Assembly (NCBI GenBank): GCA_963714055.1
Contig: OY970227.1
Coordinates: forward strand, 496,001-560,000
Source of the DNA: JACDBE01 sp963714055
Lineage (GTDB): Bacteria; Actinomycetota; Acidimicrobiia; Spongiisociales; UBA5794
Reading direction: 5' to 3'
DNA length: 64,000 nucleotides
Shown: positions 62,621 through 64,000 of the stretch, piece after piece
Layout of the letters: every line of letters begins with the position of its first letter
Numbering within the stretch: position 1 is the stretch's first letter
Notes under the pieces: generated by a model
Told to the model about the DNA's origin: nothing
The model's input: the letters and a program-made list of their open reading frames with translations, nothing else
Database searches by the model: none
Made by a program: the position numbers and the translations under genes

Positions 62621-64000
62621 TCAGCTGACGGTGCCTTCCGGTCCCGCCGGCGGCGGGATCACGAAGTTGCCCGGCACAGGACGGCCGGGGACACCGTTGA
62701 TCGTCTCCGTCGAGTAGGCGTAGGTCAACACGGCGAAGGCGATGGCATCGGCGTTGGTCCGCAGCGCATGGGCGTTGAAGTTGTCCCTGGTGTCGCAGGC
62801 CAGGTGGTAGCAGGGGTCGTACTGGGCCCCCTCCACCCCGCCCCAGATCGCCACCTGCTCGGCGGTCTTCGGCACCTCGGCGCCGGTGAACAGGCCGCCG
62901 GCCGGGATGTCGGCGAGGATGAACGCCTCGTAATCGCTCCGCCCGCTGAACTCGGCGTCGTCGTAGGGCTGGCCGGTCAGCGTGAAGAACGACTCGAACG
63001 TGTCCTCGATCTCGATCGAGCCATCCGGTACCGGCACCGGAGCCACGAACCCGGACTCGTCGCCGTCGTACACCATGAAGATGTAGTTCGGCGATCCGAC
63101 CATGTCGAAGTTCAGGTAGAGGGCGATCCGAGCCAGCTCGGTCTCGTCGAGGCTCTCCACGTAGGCGGCCGACCCCAGCAGGCCGTCCTCCTCGGCGCCC
63201 CACCAGGCGAACCGCAACGTGTTCTGCGGTGTGTGGTTGCCCAGCTGCTCGGCCACCTCCAACAGAGCCGCCGAACCGGAGCCGTTGTCGTTGATCCCCG
63301 GACCGGCCTGCACCGAGTCCAGGTGGCCGCCTGCCATCACCACGTTGTCGTCGTTGACGCCGGGCAGCTCGGCGATGATGTTCACCTGTGGCCTCTCCTC
63401 CGGCGGGTCGACGTCGATGAACGCCGTCGAACCGGCCGGCCGACAGCGCCTCACCGTCGGCGAACGAGGCACCGACCACCGGGATGGTGACTGCGGCGCC
63501 GTCCGGGAGCAGCGTGCCCACGATCAGCCCTTCGCGGGTCGGGTCGTTGCCCTGGTTGAAGATGATCACCGCCTCGGCTCCGGCGTTCTGGGCGTTGATC
63601 GCCTTGACCCCGAAGGTGCACGTGCCCCGCTGGATCAGGGCGATGTCCGAGTCGCCGGAGAAGTCGGCGGTGAAGTCGGTGGCCTCGCACCCGCTGGTGA
63701 CGGGATCCCGGGGAAGCACCAGGTTGATGTCGACCGGGATCACGTTTCCGGTGATCTCTCCCGAGCCCGATCCGGTGAACGGACCGGTCTCGTAGACGGC
63801 GTCGACCGGGGTCAACTGCTGCAGGGTCGCCGGCGGGATGAACGTGAACGGGAACTCGTGCAGCTCCACGCTCCATCCTGCCGACTCCAACCGGTCGACC
63901 ACGTAGTCGACGCTGGCGTCGTACCCCGGCGTACCGGCGGCACGGGTGCCGCCGTTGGCGTCGGCGATCCTCTGGAGTGCGTTCTGGTGGGCGCGGACCT
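62621..64000 (-). CDS. M28-family aminopeptidase with PA domain; 5' end outside window, one frameshift
   Basis: Visible residues: HQNALQRIADANGG and GYDASVDYVVDRLESAGW (M28 N-terminal part), PA domain with FSGDSDIALIQRGTCTFGVK, then after a frame change near 63436 AGSTAFIDVDPPEERPQVNI, zinc sites VVMAGGHLDSVQAGPGINDN, RFAWWGAEEDGLLGS, YIFMVYDGDESGF and the C-terminal YHLACDTRDNFNAHAL. Zn-dependent secreted aminopeptidase; dropping one base near 63437 restores the frame. The signal peptide lies outside the window. Confidence 0.9.

Overview
The window is high-GC DNA with dense gene packing, GTG/TTG/CTG starts, a probable F420-dependent luciferase-like oxidoreductase, an MtrAB-like two-component pair, PspC-type envelope regulators and LuxR-family two-component systems. 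Together these suggest a Gram-positive, high-GC actinobacterium. The family mix would fit Acidimicrobiia or a relative, but there is no rRNA or marker gene here to prove it. I see no phage, IS element or CRISPR array.

Layout. 1-5.6 kb: end of a fasciclin protein, then a leftward operon (imelysin, di-haem oxidoreductase, imelysin, HTTM membrane protein) that looks like an iron or other metal uptake/redox locus; its leader forms a hairpin that would cover the ribosome binding site. 5.6-12.4 kb: FGE/SUMF1-domain protein, TIM-barrel amidohydrolase with a DUF59 protein, ferritin, a secreted protein, a collagen-like surface protein, DinB, nitrilase and a HicB-like small protein. 12.5-15.5 kb: repeats, tRNA-Val, a membrane-fused spermidine-synthase-like protein, hydrolase and CoA-binding protein. 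15.5-19.3 kb: PspC/LiaF-type envelope-stress module with its histidine kinase and regulator. 19.3-30.6 kb: cyclase-AAA-TPR regulator, MFS exporter, flavodoxin, threonine degradation (kbl-tdh) with a yeast-like cytosine deaminase, an RTX-repeat/PGRP amidase, S9 peptidase and DUF5996. 30.7-34.0 kb: three CorA-type transporters. 34.2-39.2 kb: GH-like lipoprotein and an MtrA-MtrB-LpqB-like set. 39.3-46.4 kb: small Cys protein, membrane-embedded alpha/beta hydrolase, dienelactone hydrolase, PhyH-like dioxygenase, quinone oxidoreductase divergent from an ArsR-like regulator. 46.5-55.3 kb: a NarL-type two-component system with two adjacent operons that share a 78-bp upstream element, covering a cupredoxin-like lipoprotein, subtilase, FG-GAP protein and membrane protein. 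55.3-64 kb: aldehyde dehydrogenase, thioesterase, TrmL, AidB-like acyl-CoA dehydrogenase, LLM oxidoreductase, Idi, an SPFH/ribbon-helix-helix pair with a palindromic operator, and the C-terminal part of an M28 peptidase.

A feature of the whole sequence is that about a quarter of the genes are broken by single-base indels, often in short G or C runs, while the protein families on both sides of the break remain intact. This looks more like residual long-read assembly error than real decay, so frameshifted genes are described as one gene each. The exception that may be truly degenerate is the FG-GAP/SGNH mosaic at 46.5-47.6 kb, together with the subtilase in front of it, which lacks a signal peptide.

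The most interesting non-coding signals are the paired 78-bp elements around the NarL system, the SD-sequestering hairpin before the imelysin operon, a roughly 47-bp palindromic dispersed repeat (four copies), and a 66-bp tandem repeat found at two distant loci.
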